Positions 1-10,518 of a DNA stretch of 64,000 nucleotides are shown piece after piece. Under the pieces are notes generated by a model. It saw only the letters and a list, made by a program, of their open reading frames with translations, was not told the DNA's origin and searched no databases. Within the stretch, counting starts at the first letter, position 1. Each line of letters begins with the position of its first letter. Origin of the DNA: Sthenelais limicola. Its lineage: Eukaryota > Annelida > Polychaeta > Phyllodocida > Sigalionidae. The stretch lies in NCBI GenBank assembly GCA_942159475.1, contig OW804094.1, forward strand, positions 11,808,386 to 11,872,385, given 5' to 3'. Position numbers and translations under genes: made by a program.

Positions 1-6
1 TCATAT

Positions 7-418
7 GTGATGTGTTCCAGGAAAATGAGTCAAATAAAATCGCAAAATGGATATTTCTCAAAGTGTTTATTTTAACAGATCCCTTCATTGAAATTGTGGA
101 GAGTGAAATTGATTTGTGGAGATATTTATTACTCATAGTCATATCAATCGATATTGTATGTCCTTTCGTTTAATGGTCCTTATATGCATATTTAGTTACT
201 TTACTGGTTATGCCCCCCCCCTCCCCGCCCACCGAAAATATTGGCAACCTTCTTTTTCAAAATTAAAATGTCTAACTTAAAATCTAGAAATATTTATTAC
301 ACTTTTGGACTATTTACTATCATTGGAATCCATTTGATCTCATCTTTTCAAATAATTATAATGATATCTCAAAATCCAATTTTTGTGACTTGCGACTCAT
401 TTTCTTGAAACACATCCC
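7..418 (+). mobile_element. MITE family B, copy B1 (complete)
   Basis: Starts GTGATGTGTTCC and ends with a degenerate ACACATCCC. Flanked by ATAT on both sides (3-6 and 419-422). The right ATAT is also the left flank of B2, so the two elements stand head to tail on one shared 4-bp target copy. Interior is AT-rich with no coding potential. Confidence 0.85.
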
Positions 419-422
419 ATAT

Positions 423-830
423 GTGATGGGTTTTAAGAAAATGAGTCATAAGTCGCAAAATTGATATTTTTCAAAGTGTTTTTTTCACAAGATCATATTA
501 TTGGAATGTTCTAATCTTTGGGCAGTTCATCACTTATAGCTATATCAATCGATGTATCAAATATCAGGACAATCTATGTAATATATCCTTTCGTTTTAAA
601 GGTCCTTATATGGACTATATTTAGTTACTTTACTGTTTATCGACCCCAAAAGATATTGAAAACATTTTTTTTTTAAAACGAAAATATCAAGATTAAAATC
701 TAGAAATACTTATAAGATTATAAGACTGTTTACTATCATTGGAATCCCCTTGATCTCATCTTTTCAAATCTAAAGATATCTCAAAATCTTTTTTTTGCGA
801 CTTATGACTCATTTTCCTGAAACACATCAC
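423..830 (+). mobile_element. MITE family B, copy B2 (complete)
   Basis: Starts GTGATGGG and ends ACACATCAC, followed by ATAT at 831-834. Same orientation as B1 and immediately adjacent to it. The subterminal AAAATGAGTCA box and the AAGTCGCAAAAT motif typical of family B are both present. Confidence 0.85.
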
Positions 831-834
831 ATAT

Positions 835-1403
835 TTGAAAAGATGAGATCAAGCCGACTCCAATGATGGTAAACATAAAAGTACTTCTAGAGAGTTTGTA
901 CGCATGATAAAAATGTTGACAATATTTTCTTAATGGTCAATCACTAGTACAGTAGGAAAATATATTACTTAGGATAACCTCAGATATGCATATGGATCAG
1001 ATTTTCAGAAAATGTACAATTGGCAGCTGTACACATTTAGGAAAGTGTACTAAATTAGGCTAAAAAATGATGAATACCGGGTATTTCAGAGTATATTTGG
1101 GATCGCATTGATTTAAAGTATCATTTCTATTATATATGATAAACTGCATTTTTGTGTCTCATTTGTGTCTTAAATTTGGGTTATTTGAGAGGATTGGTGA
1201 AGGCCAATTGTATATTTTCTGAAAATCTGACCCATATATTTATTTTCAAAAAACTTTCCTGAAGTTTGTTCCACGGATTCATGCAGTGAGCATCGTCAAG
1301 TTCCCCAAACATGAAAACATTCCAACAATGAGGTCTTGTGAATAAATCATTTTGAAAAATATGAATCTTGCGACTTGTGACTCATTTTCCTGGAACACAT
1401 CAC
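835..1403 (-). mobile_element. MITE family B, copy B3, lacking its left end and split by A1
   Basis: Begins inside the family B interior (TTGAAAAGATGAGATCAAG) directly after the ATAT that closes B2, and ends ACACATCAC at 1403. Copy A1 (994-1233) interrupts it, and B sequence resumes after A1. This shows B3 was present before A1 arrived. Confidence 0.75.
994..1233 (+). mobile_element. MITE family A, copy A1 (complete)
   Basis: Runs from GGATCAGATTTTCAG to ATCTGACCC and is flanked on both sides by ATAT (990-993, 1234-1237). It lies inside B3. Family A has long imperfect inverted ends that contain TGTACAATTG, and an interior with no open frame. Confidence 0.88.
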
Positions 1404-1483
1404 ACATGTTTCTTTCTCATTTTCCTGAAACAGATCACATATTTCCTGAATTTAATATATGTATATGTATATAATAGATGTAT

Positions 1484-1520
1484 GGGTAAGATTTTCAGAA
1501 AATGCACAATCTGCACACGC
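1484..1520 (+). mobile_element. MITE family A end fragment
   Basis: Only the first ~35 bases of an A copy are recognisable (GGGTAAGATTTTCAG then AAAATGCACAAT). The rest diverges or is lost. Confidence 0.5.
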
Positions 1521-1699
1521 AGATATATTCCTAGAAATAGAACGAAATTGTGTAGCGTGTCATGTGCATTGCGTAATTTCAAGTCTACGCGTTACAAAGC
1601 ATTGGCATAACAGAATTTGGGGATTAGGAAGTCACTCAAGCACACCATGCTGCGGGCTTACAATAACCTTCAAAACGCAATGATATATTCAGTGCAATG

Positions 1700-1808
1700 T
1701 CTTAAGATTTAGTACACATATTTATTTGACTAGAAAAATAAATAACCCACCAAAAATAGGAACATTCGAACAAAGAGATCTTGTGAATAAATCACTTTCA
1801 AAAATTTT
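1700..1808 (-). mobile_element. MITE family B fragment
   Basis: Interior family B sequence in reverse orientation (AAAGAGATCTTGTGAATAAA and neighbours). No terminal repeats remain. Confidence 0.5.
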
Positions 1809-1842
1809 GAAATTAAAAATAAATGTGTGGCACAGAATTGGA

Positions 1843-2183
1843 TGATTTATATCGATTCAAACGCTGTGATGTGGCCAACGGAAAGAACTTATTATGGAAG
1901 AATTAATGTCCGATTATAAATCTGAAAGCATGGCTGTCTCTCTGACAGTCAGGGGGTTCTGTGATAATTCTTATATTCAGATGGGAAGCCTTTTGAGGGA
2001 GCTATCTAGTAGAGTGCAATTTTTTTGAGTTTTTACAAGTTATTATATTATTATTCATATTGATTCAAACAACTTGATGCAGCCGACGGAAATAATTTAT
2101 TACGAAGGAACTACCCATGCAATTGTAAATCTGAAAGCAGGGCTGTCTTCCTGACATTCAGGGGGTTCTGGGATAATTTTTAT
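1843..2183. repeat. Diverged tandem pair of a ~128-bp unit
   Basis: Unit 1 at about 1843-1972 and unit 2 at about 2057-2183 share GATTCAAAC, ATCTGAAAGCA, GGGCTGTC/TGGCTGTC, TCAGGGGGTTCTG and GATAATT in the same order. They are separated by about 85 bp of unrelated sequence. The pair sits directly upstream of the tRNA-like SINE head, so it may be part of a composite repeat. Confidence 0.65.
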
Positions 2184-2186
2184 TGT

Positions 2187-2390
2187 CGGATCGGAGGTGT
2201 AATGGTTAGGACACCTGCTTGTGAACCCCAAGGTTCTTAGATCGAATCCAAGCATGGTCAACTTTTTTCTCTCTGTTTGGCATCAGTGGTTCTGCACTGG
2301 CGGCCGTCATGCACTACTGGTCGTGCCAGCTTGTCTGGCACTGGCTGGTGGCCTATAGGGGTCTTAGGGATTAGGAAACTTCTAATCCTT
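2187..2390 (+). mobile_element. Probable tRNA-derived SINE
   Basis: A tRNA-like head at about 2187-2255 carries an A-box-like segment (TAATGGTTAGGACACC) and a B-box-like segment (GATCGAATCC), spaced as in an RNA polymerase III internal promoter. The following ~130 bp, GC-richer than the surroundings (CACTGGCGGCCGTCATG and on), looks like a SINE body. No clear A-tail or target duplication was seen, so the 3' limit is uncertain. A functional tRNA is unlikely because a clean acceptor stem could not be folded by eye. Confidence 0.55.
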
Positions 2391-2479
2391 TAGCTTTCTC
2401 AGGATATGATTTATGATGATTAGATTAGGCCCTTTTGAAAGACTATTTCCACTATTTACTTGTAAAATTACGAATTCAG

Positions 2480-2609
2480 CGTGTATTCTGAGTATATTCA
2501 GCATTGCATTGATTCTAGCAATCTGTCTGGTTATGATGAACTGTATTTTGAACCTGATGTTCGTCTTACATTTGGGTTATTTGAGACGATTGGTGAAGGT
2601 AGTTAGACC
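2480..2609 (+). mobile_element. MITE family A interior fragment
   Basis: Matches the middle of A (GTATATTCAGCATTGCATTG through TTTGGGTTATTTGAGACGATTGG) without either end. Confidence 0.65.
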
Positions 2610-2682
2610 TGCAGGTTCTAGAATATGTGAATTTTATTTCAACGTACTTGTACTATAAAGGAAATAATCTTATATATATACA

Positions 2683-3090
2683 GTTTAGCAGAATTTACTA
2701 AATGTATAGAGCTGCCGATAGGGGATTTGCATGTCCGCCATTTTGAATCTTGATTCACATTGAATTATGGGACTAATCGTACAGTCTAAAATCTATAGAA
2801 AACATGCCATGTACAGTAAGGAATATTTGTCAATGCTCTAATGTCAATATCAATATGTTATACATGTTTCCATGACACAAGTTCCCTTCTTTCCCATCAT
2901 GCATTTGGTTTTTATAGATCATTTATACATGCTCTGATATTGGTGAAAACATTCTTACAATTTTCGATAGAAATGTTGCTAAATATTTTATGTCAGATTT
3001 CAACAAAATCTATCCCAGCATGCACTGCAGTAGACATGCGCAATGAGACATGCAACTCCCCTATTGTACATTTTCCGGCGATCTGGCCCA
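2683..3090 (-). mobile_element. MITE family A right-hand part, split by C1
   Basis: Right part of a reverse A copy (TTTAGCAGAATTTACTAAATG at 2683 on; TACATTTTCCGGCGATCTGG at the far side). C1 interrupts it between GCCGAT and ATTGTACA, exactly at the conserved ATTG near the A terminus. This gives a readable pre-insertion site for family C. Confidence 0.75.
2716..3066 (-). mobile_element. MITE family C, copy C1 (complete)
   Basis: Begins AGGGGATTTGCATGTCCGCCATTTTG and ends GACATGCAACTCCCCT. Inserted in a family A right end; comparison with intact A copies implies a 2-bp AT duplication in the target GATTG/AATTG. Confidence 0.8.
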
Positions 3091-3234
3091 TATTTATAGA
3101 TCAATGCCTTCTAAATAAGCTTAAAACCAGTGTTAGCAAGCAACAGTGTAAGGCATGATTTAGTATGCGCCATGGCCCTGTACCAGCTAGCTAGAGCGAG
3201 CTGGGGGTCGTTTATCAGTACTGTCGGCCTACAT

Positions 3235-3467
3235 GGGTCAGATTCTCAGAAAATGTACAATTGGCAGCTGCACATTTAGTAAATTCTGCTAAATTAGGCT
3301 GAAAAATGAAGAATACAGGTTATATCTGAATATATTTGGTATCACATTGATTTAAAGTATCAGTTCTGTTTTGTTAAACTGCATTTTGAAGCTCATTCTT
3401 GTCTTAAATGTGGGTTATTTATCAAGATTGGTCAAGGCGAATTGTACATTTTCTGAGAATCTGACCC
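3235..3467 (+). mobile_element. MITE family A, copy A2 (complete)
   Basis: Ends GGGTCAG and CTGACCC; flanked by ACAT at 3231-3234 and 3468-3471. Confidence 0.88.
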
Positions 3468-3564
3468 ACATGCTTTATACACTGTGATAGTCTGGTCTGT
3501 GCGAGCTCCTCCTCTCCCACTCCTTGTTCTGGGTGGCATGGATACAATGCCACCATGAATAGTT

Positions 3565-3799
3565 GGGTCAAATCGTGAGAAAATGCACAATTCACACTCA
3601 GAAACCCTCTCAAATAACCCGATTTCAATGCAAAAATGAGACTCAAAACACAATTCAACACAACCAAACACATCCTTTGAATCAACTCGATATCAAATAG
3701 ACTTAGATGTACATAGTATTTATTATTTTTCAGTCGAATTTAGCAGAATTTACAAAATATGTAGAGCTGCCAAATGTACATTTTCGGAAAATCTGACCC
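3565..3799 (-). mobile_element. MITE family A, copy A3 (complete, diverged)
   Basis: Ends GGGTCAAATC and ATCTGACCC. Flanks AGTT and GGAT do not match, so the target duplication has decayed or the copy was rearranged. The short open frames here are chance. Confidence 0.75.
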
Positions 3800-4294
3800 G
3801 GATACAGAGGGCCATGCAGTCCTGGCGCTTGAATATTGGACAAGTAATGGCAGGGATTTATTGCTAATTTGTTCATGAGATGATTTGGTAAGTTTGAATA
3901 TAACTAAGATTACCACCCTGATCACGGCCCAGTGGCCTGATCTACTGGGATCGAAACAAAACGTCACTGGACACTAACGGGACGCTGGACACACCAGAAA
4001 ACAGGTACTCACAGAAGTGACCCCTCGAAAAGAAGACGAAGAAAGCATAAAAGAGAGGAAAAGAAGGTAATAAATGCGTGGCAGAATGGCTGCGCATGCG
4101 TGTAGTGCACAGTCCAAATGTCGTCTGCTTTGCTTGATCACGTGACTGGCTGTTAGCGTCTCGCGTGTTGCCCCCGCCCCCTGTAGGCTATACCCATAAA
4201 CTAGCATGAGCTTCTGAGTGCCGGTAGGTGGAGCTGTCAGCCCCAGCTCTTCCCCCACCTTCCACCCCCCCCCCCCCCTTTCCTTTCTGCGAAG

Positions 4295-4649
4295 AATAGG
4301 GGATTTGCATGCCTCACTACGCATGTCTATTATAGTGTATCATGGGATAGATTCTGTTGAAATCTGACATACAAATATTTGGCAACATTTTTATCGAAAA
4401 TTGCAAGAATGTTTTCACCAATATCAAAGCTTGCTTGTAAAAAATGATCTATGAAAACCAAATGCATGATATGAAATATGGAGACGTGTGTCATGGAAAC
4501 ATGTATAACACATGGATATTGACATTAGAACATTGATAGATATCCCATGCCGAACGTGGGATGTTTTCTATAGATTTTACACCATACCATTAGTCCCATA
4601 ATTCCACGCGAATCAAGATTCAAAATGGCGTCTATGCAAATTCCCTATT
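4295..4649 (+). mobile_element. MITE family C, copy C2 (complete)
   Basis: Left end GAAGAAT then AGGGGATTTGCATGCC; right end CAAATTCCCT then ATTGTG. This is consistent with insertion in AATT. A C-rich run (4264-4278) lies just outside the left end. A truncated B copy abuts the right end. Confidence 0.8.
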
Positions 4650-4775
4650 GTGATGTGTTCAGGAAAATGTGTCACAAGTCATAAAATTCGTTTTTTTCAA
4701 AGTATTTTATTCACAAGATGTATTTATTGGAATCTTTTCATCTTTAGTGTGGCTTAACCCTTGTCTTAGCAAGAA
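4650..4775 (+). mobile_element. MITE family B left-end fragment (B5)
   Basis: GTGATGTGTTCAGG and about 125 bp of B follow directly on C2. The sequence then switches to a C right end at about 4796-4830, so B5 is broken by a rearrangement. Confidence 0.65.
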
Positions 4776-4795
4776 TCCAAATTTCAACCAAGTAG

Positions 4796-4830
4796 ATATT
4801 CAAAATGGCGGCTATGCAACTCCCCTATTG
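4796..4830 (+). mobile_element. MITE family C right-end fragment
   Basis: Only ATTCAAAATGGCGGCTATGC plus AACTCCCCTATTG remains, fused to B5. Confidence 0.6.
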
Positions 4831-5046
4831 CTCCAGTGTCGGATTCATGTCACGTGTTGCTTAGATTTCCCGCCAAGACTACAAACTTATTGATTGGGCT
4901 CCAGGGAGGGACGCTAGGAGGACGCCAGGAGGTGATGAGTGGTTTCTGGTTCCAGCCGAAGTCATGTTCAAGACGTGAACAGCTTTTTGCAGCAACTCGA
5001 CCTAATATCGCTCACTTTTCTTTTGATAGAAGTGAAGTTGCTTTAA

Positions 5047-5105
5047 AATGTACAATTCGCCATCATCCCCCCCCCCCCTCAAATTGACCCAAATGTAAGA
5101 CAAAG
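5047..5105 (-). mobile_element. MITE family A fragment, left of G1
   Basis: AAATGTACAATTCGCC then CCCAAATGTAAGACAAAG match the reverse A left part. The fragment is cut by the start of composite element G1. TGTAAGACAAAG here resembles TGTAAGATAG beyond G1. Confidence 0.55.
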
Positions 5106-6085
5106 GTGAGTGAGATTGGTTGCTTTAGGCCTTTATCAACACATATAAAGGTTATATCAAGGGCGGGAGAGCTGAGAGAGAGATTGGTTGCTTTAGGCCT
5201 TTATCAACACATTTAATATGGTTATATCAAGGGTGGGAGAGCTGAGAGTGAGTGAGTGAGTGAGATTGGTTGCTTTACACCTTTATCAACACATTTAATA
5301 TGGTTATATCAAGGGCGAGAGAGCTGAGAGGGAGTGAATGAGTGAGACTGGTTGCTTTAGGCCCTTATCAACACATTTAATATGGTTATATCAAGGGCGG
5401 GAAAGCTGAGAGTGAGTGAGTGAGTGAGATTGGTTGCTTTACACCTTTATCAACACATTTAATATGGTTATATCAAGGGTGGGAGAGCTGAGAGTGAGTG
5501 AGTGAGTGAGATTGGTTGCTTTACACCTTTATCAACACATTTAATATGGTTATATCAAGGGCGAGAGAGCTGAGAGGGAGTGAATGAGTGAGACTGGTTG
5601 CTTTAGGCCCTTATCAACACATTTAATATGGTTATATCAAGGGCGGGAAAGCTGAGAGTGAGTGAGTGAGTGAGATTGGTTGCTTTACACCTTTATCAAC
5701 ACATTTAATATGGTTATATCAAGGGCGAGAGAGCTGAGAGGGAGTGAGTGAGTGAGCTTGGTTGCTTTACGTCCATATCAACACATTTAAAATGGTTATA
5801 TCAGGGGCGAGAGAGCTGAGAGGGAGTGAGTGAGTGGGATTGGTTGCTTTACGCCCTTATCAACACATTTAATATGGTTATATCAGGGGCGAGAGAGCTG
5901 GGAGGGAGTCAGTTTATGATCTTACCCAGGAAATAGAGATAGAGAAGAAGGGAGATAGAGACAGAGAAAAGAGACATAAAGGTACTTTATGGTCTCACCC
6001 AGGAAATAGAGATAGAGAAGAAGGTAGAGAGAGAGAGACAGAGAAAAGAGACAGAAAGGCACTTTATGGTCATACCCAGGACCAC
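5106..6085 (-). mobile_element. Composite minisatellite element G, copy G1
   Basis: About nine 80-85-bp units run from 5106 to ~5910, each with GATTGGTTGCTTTA, CAACACATTTAATATGG, TTATATCAAGGG and AGAGCTGAGAG. Two copies of a non-tandem head follow at 5918-6085 (CCAGGAAATAGAGATAGAG, AAAGGCACTTTATGGTC), ending CCAGGACCAC. This is the reverse complement of G2 and G3. Candidate flanking duplication TGTAAGAcAaaG / TGTAAGAtAG. A three-unit higher-order period of about 246 bp is visible (GGGTGGGAGAG at 5231 and 5477). Confidence 0.75.
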
Positions 6086-6455
6086 TGTAAGATAGTAGGG
6101 TTGGTGAAGTCGCCTGAATATGGGTGGGATTTTTGATTTGTGCTATATTGCAGAAATTGGGGTTTTCTTTATATAGTCCAATTAATACATGTTAAATTCT
6201 TAAGTTGCTACTTCATCGGATTCGTCTCAATGCCAGCTTTGATTTCATATATACTTTTATAGGTTTGATACTAATATTTATCAGTTGAAAATAAAAAAAA
6301 ACATGCTTTTTTTGCACTATATTTTACCAAAAATTAAAGATCAAAATGACTCAGAAGTTCATGTTCAGCTCTTTCAAGTTTGATTTCCTGGTATCTTTTC
6401 TTTTTATTCAATCATTTATGCCTTAATATGTGCCCGTCTCATTTTTCATTATTAT
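6086..6455. other. AT-rich unassigned DNA
   Basis: No open frame, array or recognisable repeat apart from A-like words at the edges. Confidence 0.5.
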
Positions 6456-6575
6456 ATGTACAATTGGCCTTCATCCCTCCTCTGAAATTAACCCAAATGT
6501 AAGACAAAAATGAGGTTTGAACTAAAGTTTAATCAAACCCATCATTTAAATCAATGCAATGCCAAATATAAGAAA
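6456..6575 (-). mobile_element. MITE family A fragment
   Basis: TGTACAATTGGCCTTCATCC through AATGCAATGCCAAATATAAG is the left half of a reverse A copy; the right half is missing. Confidence 0.6.
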
Positions 6576-6585
6576 CTACACTATT

Positions 6586-7425
6586 GGGATGTGTCACAGG
6601 AAAATGAGTCACAGGTCACAGAGAATGGATTTTGAGATATCATAATGTTTGAAAAGATGAGATCAGGCCGATTCCAATGATGGTAAACACTAGAACATCA
6701 AAAAAGTATTTCTATATTCTAAGTTTGATTTTTTTATAGTTGAAACAAAAAGATTTGCAATATTCCTGAGTGAACAATAACTTGTATATTAAATAGGTAA
6801 ATAGACTCTCTATGGGATGACCTTTTTTTTTAATTTTTGAAAAGGTTTTATTTAAACATAACCTGCCATCGAGGCTCGTACAATTCTAGACAAAAAGTAT
6901 GCAGTGTCCCTTATATTTTATGATTTTTTGGGGTTTTTTTCTGTAATTTTCAGTGGATCAGTAGGATAAATGCTTAGTTCTTAACAAATTAGCAGCCGCC
7001 TAGCAGCTATTAGCAAAGTGTGGGTTTTCTATGGAAACCGGTTTGAAAGTACCGCTTTATCGCCGACAATGTCGGTAAACCCCATAGACTTAACATAGCG
7101 ATATTTGCAATGTCGGAAAAAGCATCGCAAATCATACACTCAAGCTCTTCTATCATTTTACGCCATGAATTTTATTTTCCCCCAGACCTTGTACAGTGTT
7201 GTTGTACTCTAATAATCTCAAATTTAAATTTACCTCATTTAAAAAGGCACTGAATACCACCTCATTCTTATGGAATATTCTGTCGATGGGATGACCTTTG
7301 GAACCCATGTATGTATTTTATAAACTGTCTTGAAATTTGGTACATGTATTTATATGACTTGGAGTATGAGAAGCTGAGAACATTTGTACAAAGAGAATCT
7401 TGTGAATGAAACACTAACTGAAATA
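6586..7425 (-). mobile_element. MITE family B, copy B6, split by a LINE tail
   Basis: Left end GGGATGTGTCACAGG and reverse B interior run to ATGGGATGACC at 6822, then resume after the same 11 bp at 7286-7296. The right end is lost where the 51-bp minisatellite begins. Confidence 0.75.
6823..7285 (-). mobile_element. Antisense non-LTR retrotransposon 3' fragment inside B6
   Basis: A 463-bp insert starts with poly-T (antisense poly-A) and is flanked by ATGGGATGACCTTT / ATGGGATGACCTTT (up to 14 bp, overlapping the T run). These are hallmarks of target-primed reverse transcription with 5' truncation. A short open stretch on the minus strand near 7285-7160 could be the end of an RT ORF, but homology is too weak to name a clade. 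Confidence 0.7.
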
Positions 7426-7433
7426 CAACATTT

Positions 7434-8340
7434 CTAGGTGGTCTGACCAAACCTGTCAGTGCTTGCCGTCAGTATTGTACATGTCTAGGTGGTCTGACCC
7501 AGCCTGTCAGGTCTTACTGTCAGTATTGTACATTTCTAGGTGGTCTGACCCAGCCTGGCAGGGCTTACTGTCAGTATTGTACATGTCTAGATGGTCGGAC
7601 CCAGCCTGTCAGGACTTACTGTCAGTATTGTACATGTCTAGGTGGTCTGACCCAGCCTGTCAGGGCTTACTGTCAGTATTGTACATGTCTAGGTGGTCTG
7701 ACCCAGCCTGTCAGGGCTTACTGTCAGTATTGTACATGTCTAGGTGGTCTGACCCAGCCTGTCAGGGCTTACTGTCAGTATTGTACATGTCTAGGTGGTC
7801 TGACCCAGCCTGTCAGGGCTTACTGTCAGTATTGTACATGTCTAGGTGGTCTGACCCAGCCTGTCAGGGCTTACTGTCAGTATTGTACATGTCTAGGGGG
7901 TCTGACCCAGCCTGTCAGGGCTTACTGTCAGTATTGTACATGTCTAGGTGGTCTGACCCAGCCTGTCTGGGCTTACTGTCAGTATTGTACATGTCTAGGT
8001 GGTCTGACCCAGCCTGTCAGGGCTTACTGTCAGTATTGTACATGTCTAGGTGGTCTGACCCAGCCTGTCAGAGCTTAATTTTACTGTCAGTATTGTACAT
8101 GTCTAGGTGGTCTGACCCAGCCTGTCAGGTCTTACTGTCAGTATTGTACATTTCTAGGTGGTCTGACCCAGCCTGGCAGGGCTTACTGTCAGTATTGTAC
8201 ATGTCTAGGTGGTCTGACCCAGCCTGTCAGGGCTTACTGTCAGTATTGTACATGTCTAGGTGGTCTGACCCAGCCTGTCAGGGCTTACTGTCAGTATTGT
8301 ACATGTCTAGGTGGTCTGACCCAGCCTGTCAGAGCTTAAT
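7434..8340. repeat. 51-bp minisatellite, about 17 units
   Basis: Units contain GTCAGTATTGTACATG, TCTAGGTGGTCTGACCCAG and CCTGTCAGGGCTTACT. Because 51 is a multiple of 3 and no stop occurs in one frame, a 309-codon open frame (7463-8392) runs through the array as 17-residue repeats (SRWSDPACQG core). The near-identity of neighbouring units, and a repeated GGCAGG/TTTCTAGG variant block at about 7526-7561 and 8130-8179, point to recent block duplication rather than coding selection. Confidence 0.9.
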
Positions 8341-8392
8341 GTTGCTGTCAGAAGCAGCTCAGTACAATCTAGTTCCTCCTATTAGCTGGTGA

Positions 8393-8766
8393 TGCCCTGT
8401 AAAAGCCTGTGCATTCAGATGCTAAACATTATGGGGTGAATCCAAGGTGGGGGGTAGGCGACTTCCTCCCCCCTATCAAGTGCCCTTTTGTATAGTCTAA
8501 AGCGATGTCACAACCTAAGGTGCTTTTTTCCTTTGTAAGTAACACAACCAAAAGTGCCTTTGTTTCAACCGAAAGTGTACTTTTTACCACCTATGACTCC
8601 TTTTTAAAAAAATCATTACTGCGTTCTTTTACATCTCAAAGTGCCTGTTGGTAACAACTGCAAAGCCTTGTGTGGTACCTCTTCTCTTGGGAAGGACGGT
8701 CCAAATTTACTGCAAGAAGTCGCTTCATTAGTGTGAGGCGCATTGTGCCACATCTATTCATTACCT
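8393..8766. other. Non-repetitive DNA
   Basis: No recognisable gene, array or element between the 51-bp array and A5. Confidence 0.5.
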
Positions 8767-8770
8767 ATAT

Positions 8771-9005
8771 GGGTCAGATTTTCAGAAAATGTACCATTCA
8801 TTATCCCCAATCCTCTCAAAAAACCCACATTTAAGACAGAAATGAGCATCAAAAAGTACTTCAACATGGCAAAATAGATACTTTAAATAAACGTGATACC
8901 AAATACACTGAGATATACCCGGTATTTATCATTTTTCAGTCTAATTTAGTAGCATTTCCTAAATGTGTAGAGCTGCCAATTGTACATTATCTGCAAATCT
9001 GACCC
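8771..9005 (-). mobile_element. MITE family A, copy A5 (complete)
   Basis: GGGTCAG to CTGACCC-type ends; flanks ATAT and ATAC (3 of 4 match). Confidence 0.82.
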
Positions 9006-9244
9006 ATACACACAGTCAACACTTGCCACGCGGTACAGGCTGCAGATCTGCCTTACCTTGACCACTAAGATATGACCATAAACTTAATATCTCCTGCTAT
9101 TAGCTGGTCAGTGGCCCCTGCTCTGGCTATGGGTTAGACGAGATTGTGTGGGAGTAAATTACTCGAGCCTCTGTACGGTAATTGTTACCATCGTATCCCA
9201 TGTCATCCACAGTCATTACATATAGTGGTATTGCAACATTATAT

Positions 9245-9653
9245 GTGATCCGTTTTAGGAAAATGAGTCACAAGTCGCAAAATTTGTGTTTTTCAAAGTC
9301 ATTTACCTACAAGATCTCTTTAGGAATATTTTTATTTTTGGAGTGTCTAGTCCTTGTGGTTGTATGAATACATCTACCCAATTTCAAGACTGTTCATTAG
9401 TTATATCAGTGCGTTTCTTAGATCATCCCATTGAGTATATTTAGCTACTTTACTGGTAATTATCCACCCATAAATATTGCAAATGGTTTTTTTGTTATTT
9501 TTTTAAAATATCTAACTAAAAAGATAAAAGTACTTATTAGCTGCCTCAATGTTTTCATTCATTGGATTCGGCTTGGTCTCATCTTTTCAATTATTGTGAT
9601 ATCTCAAAATCTATATTTTGCGACTTATGACGCATTTTCCTGAAACGGATCAC
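9245..9653 (+). mobile_element. MITE family B, copy B7 (complete)
   Basis: Ends GTGATCCGTTTTAGG and CCTGAAACGGATCAC; flanked by ATAT at 9241-9244 and 9654-9657. It represents the CCG subtype of B termini, in which both ends carry the matching GATCCG/CGGATC change. Confidence 0.88.
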
Positions 9654-9726
9654 ATATATACAATCATCTTTTCCAGTTTTCCAGACCTGTATATATACCT
9701 TACTTACTGTGGCATAATCATTGTAT

Positions 9727-10231
9727 AATAGGGGACTTTCATGTGCCACTGCGCATGTCTATTGCAGTGCATCCTGGGATGCATTATGTTGAAATCCGAC
9801 ATGAAAATATTTGATAAGATTTTTATAAAAAATTGCTAGAATGTTTTCACCAACATCGGGGTTGTATAAATGAGTTATGAAAACCAAATGCATGATGGGA
9901 AAGATGGAGACTTGTGTCATTGAAACATGTATGATACATGAATATTGATATTAGAACATTGATAAATATTCCATGCTGAACATTTTCATCAAATATTGCA
10001 AGAATGTTTTCACCAATATCAGAGTTTGTATAAATGAGTTATGAAAACCAAATGCATGATGGGAAAGATGGGGACTTGTGTTATGGAAACATGTGAAACA
10101 CATGAATATTGACAAAAGATCATTGATAAATACACCATGCTGAACATGGCATCCTTTCTATAGTGTTTACACTGTACCATTAGTCCCATAATTGAGTGCA
10201 AATCAGGATTCAAAATGGCGGCTATGCAAAT
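9727..10231 (+). mobile_element. MITE family C, copy C3, with internal duplication
   Basis: Starts AATAGGGGACTTTC and ends AAAATGGCGGCTATGC AAATTAAGG, where the right terminus has decayed. About 170 bp of the interior is present twice (about 9810-9978 and 9985-10150), each with TTTTCACCAA, ATGAGTTATGAAAACC and AAATGCATGATGGG. This explains its length of about 500 bp. Confidence 0.75.
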
Positions 10232-10326
10232 TAAGGTTAGCTTAAGGTTAGCTGGCCAGGGGTCTCTGCTCCGGCTGTAAACAAGATGAGAGCTTGTGCG
10301 GCTGAATAACTCAACCCTATATGGAT

Positions 10327-10467
10327 CAGAAATATAAAAATTACTTATTAGATGTCCTTAATGTTTACATTTATTGGAATCAGGTTTGTCTCATCTTTTC
10401 AAATATGGTGATAACTCAAAATCCATATTTTGTGACTTATGACACATTTTCCTGAAACGGATCAAAG
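10327..10467 (+). mobile_element. MITE family B right-end fragment (B8)
   Basis: Right third of B, ending CCTGAAACGGATCAAAG. Confidence 0.65.
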
Positions 10468-10518
10468 ATTCTGGTCTTCCAGAATATGTCTCTTATCTAA
10501 GCTAGGGGTGTTGTACAT

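Noticed and set aside
994..1237. Family A as a Tc1/mariner MITE with TA duplication and TGGGTC ends
   Set aside because: Nested insertions (A18, A33, A9, A10, A12, A25) show 4-bp duplications, several without TA at the border.
2187..2260. Functional tRNA gene
   Set aside because: Pol III-like boxes are present but no convincing acceptor stem or full cloverleaf; a SINE body follows.
7463..8392. 309-codon open frame in the 51-bp array as a repetitive protein gene
   Set aside because: The unit is a multiple of 3 and stop-free in one frame; units are near identical at all codon positions, including silent ones, and the ends have no gene-like context.
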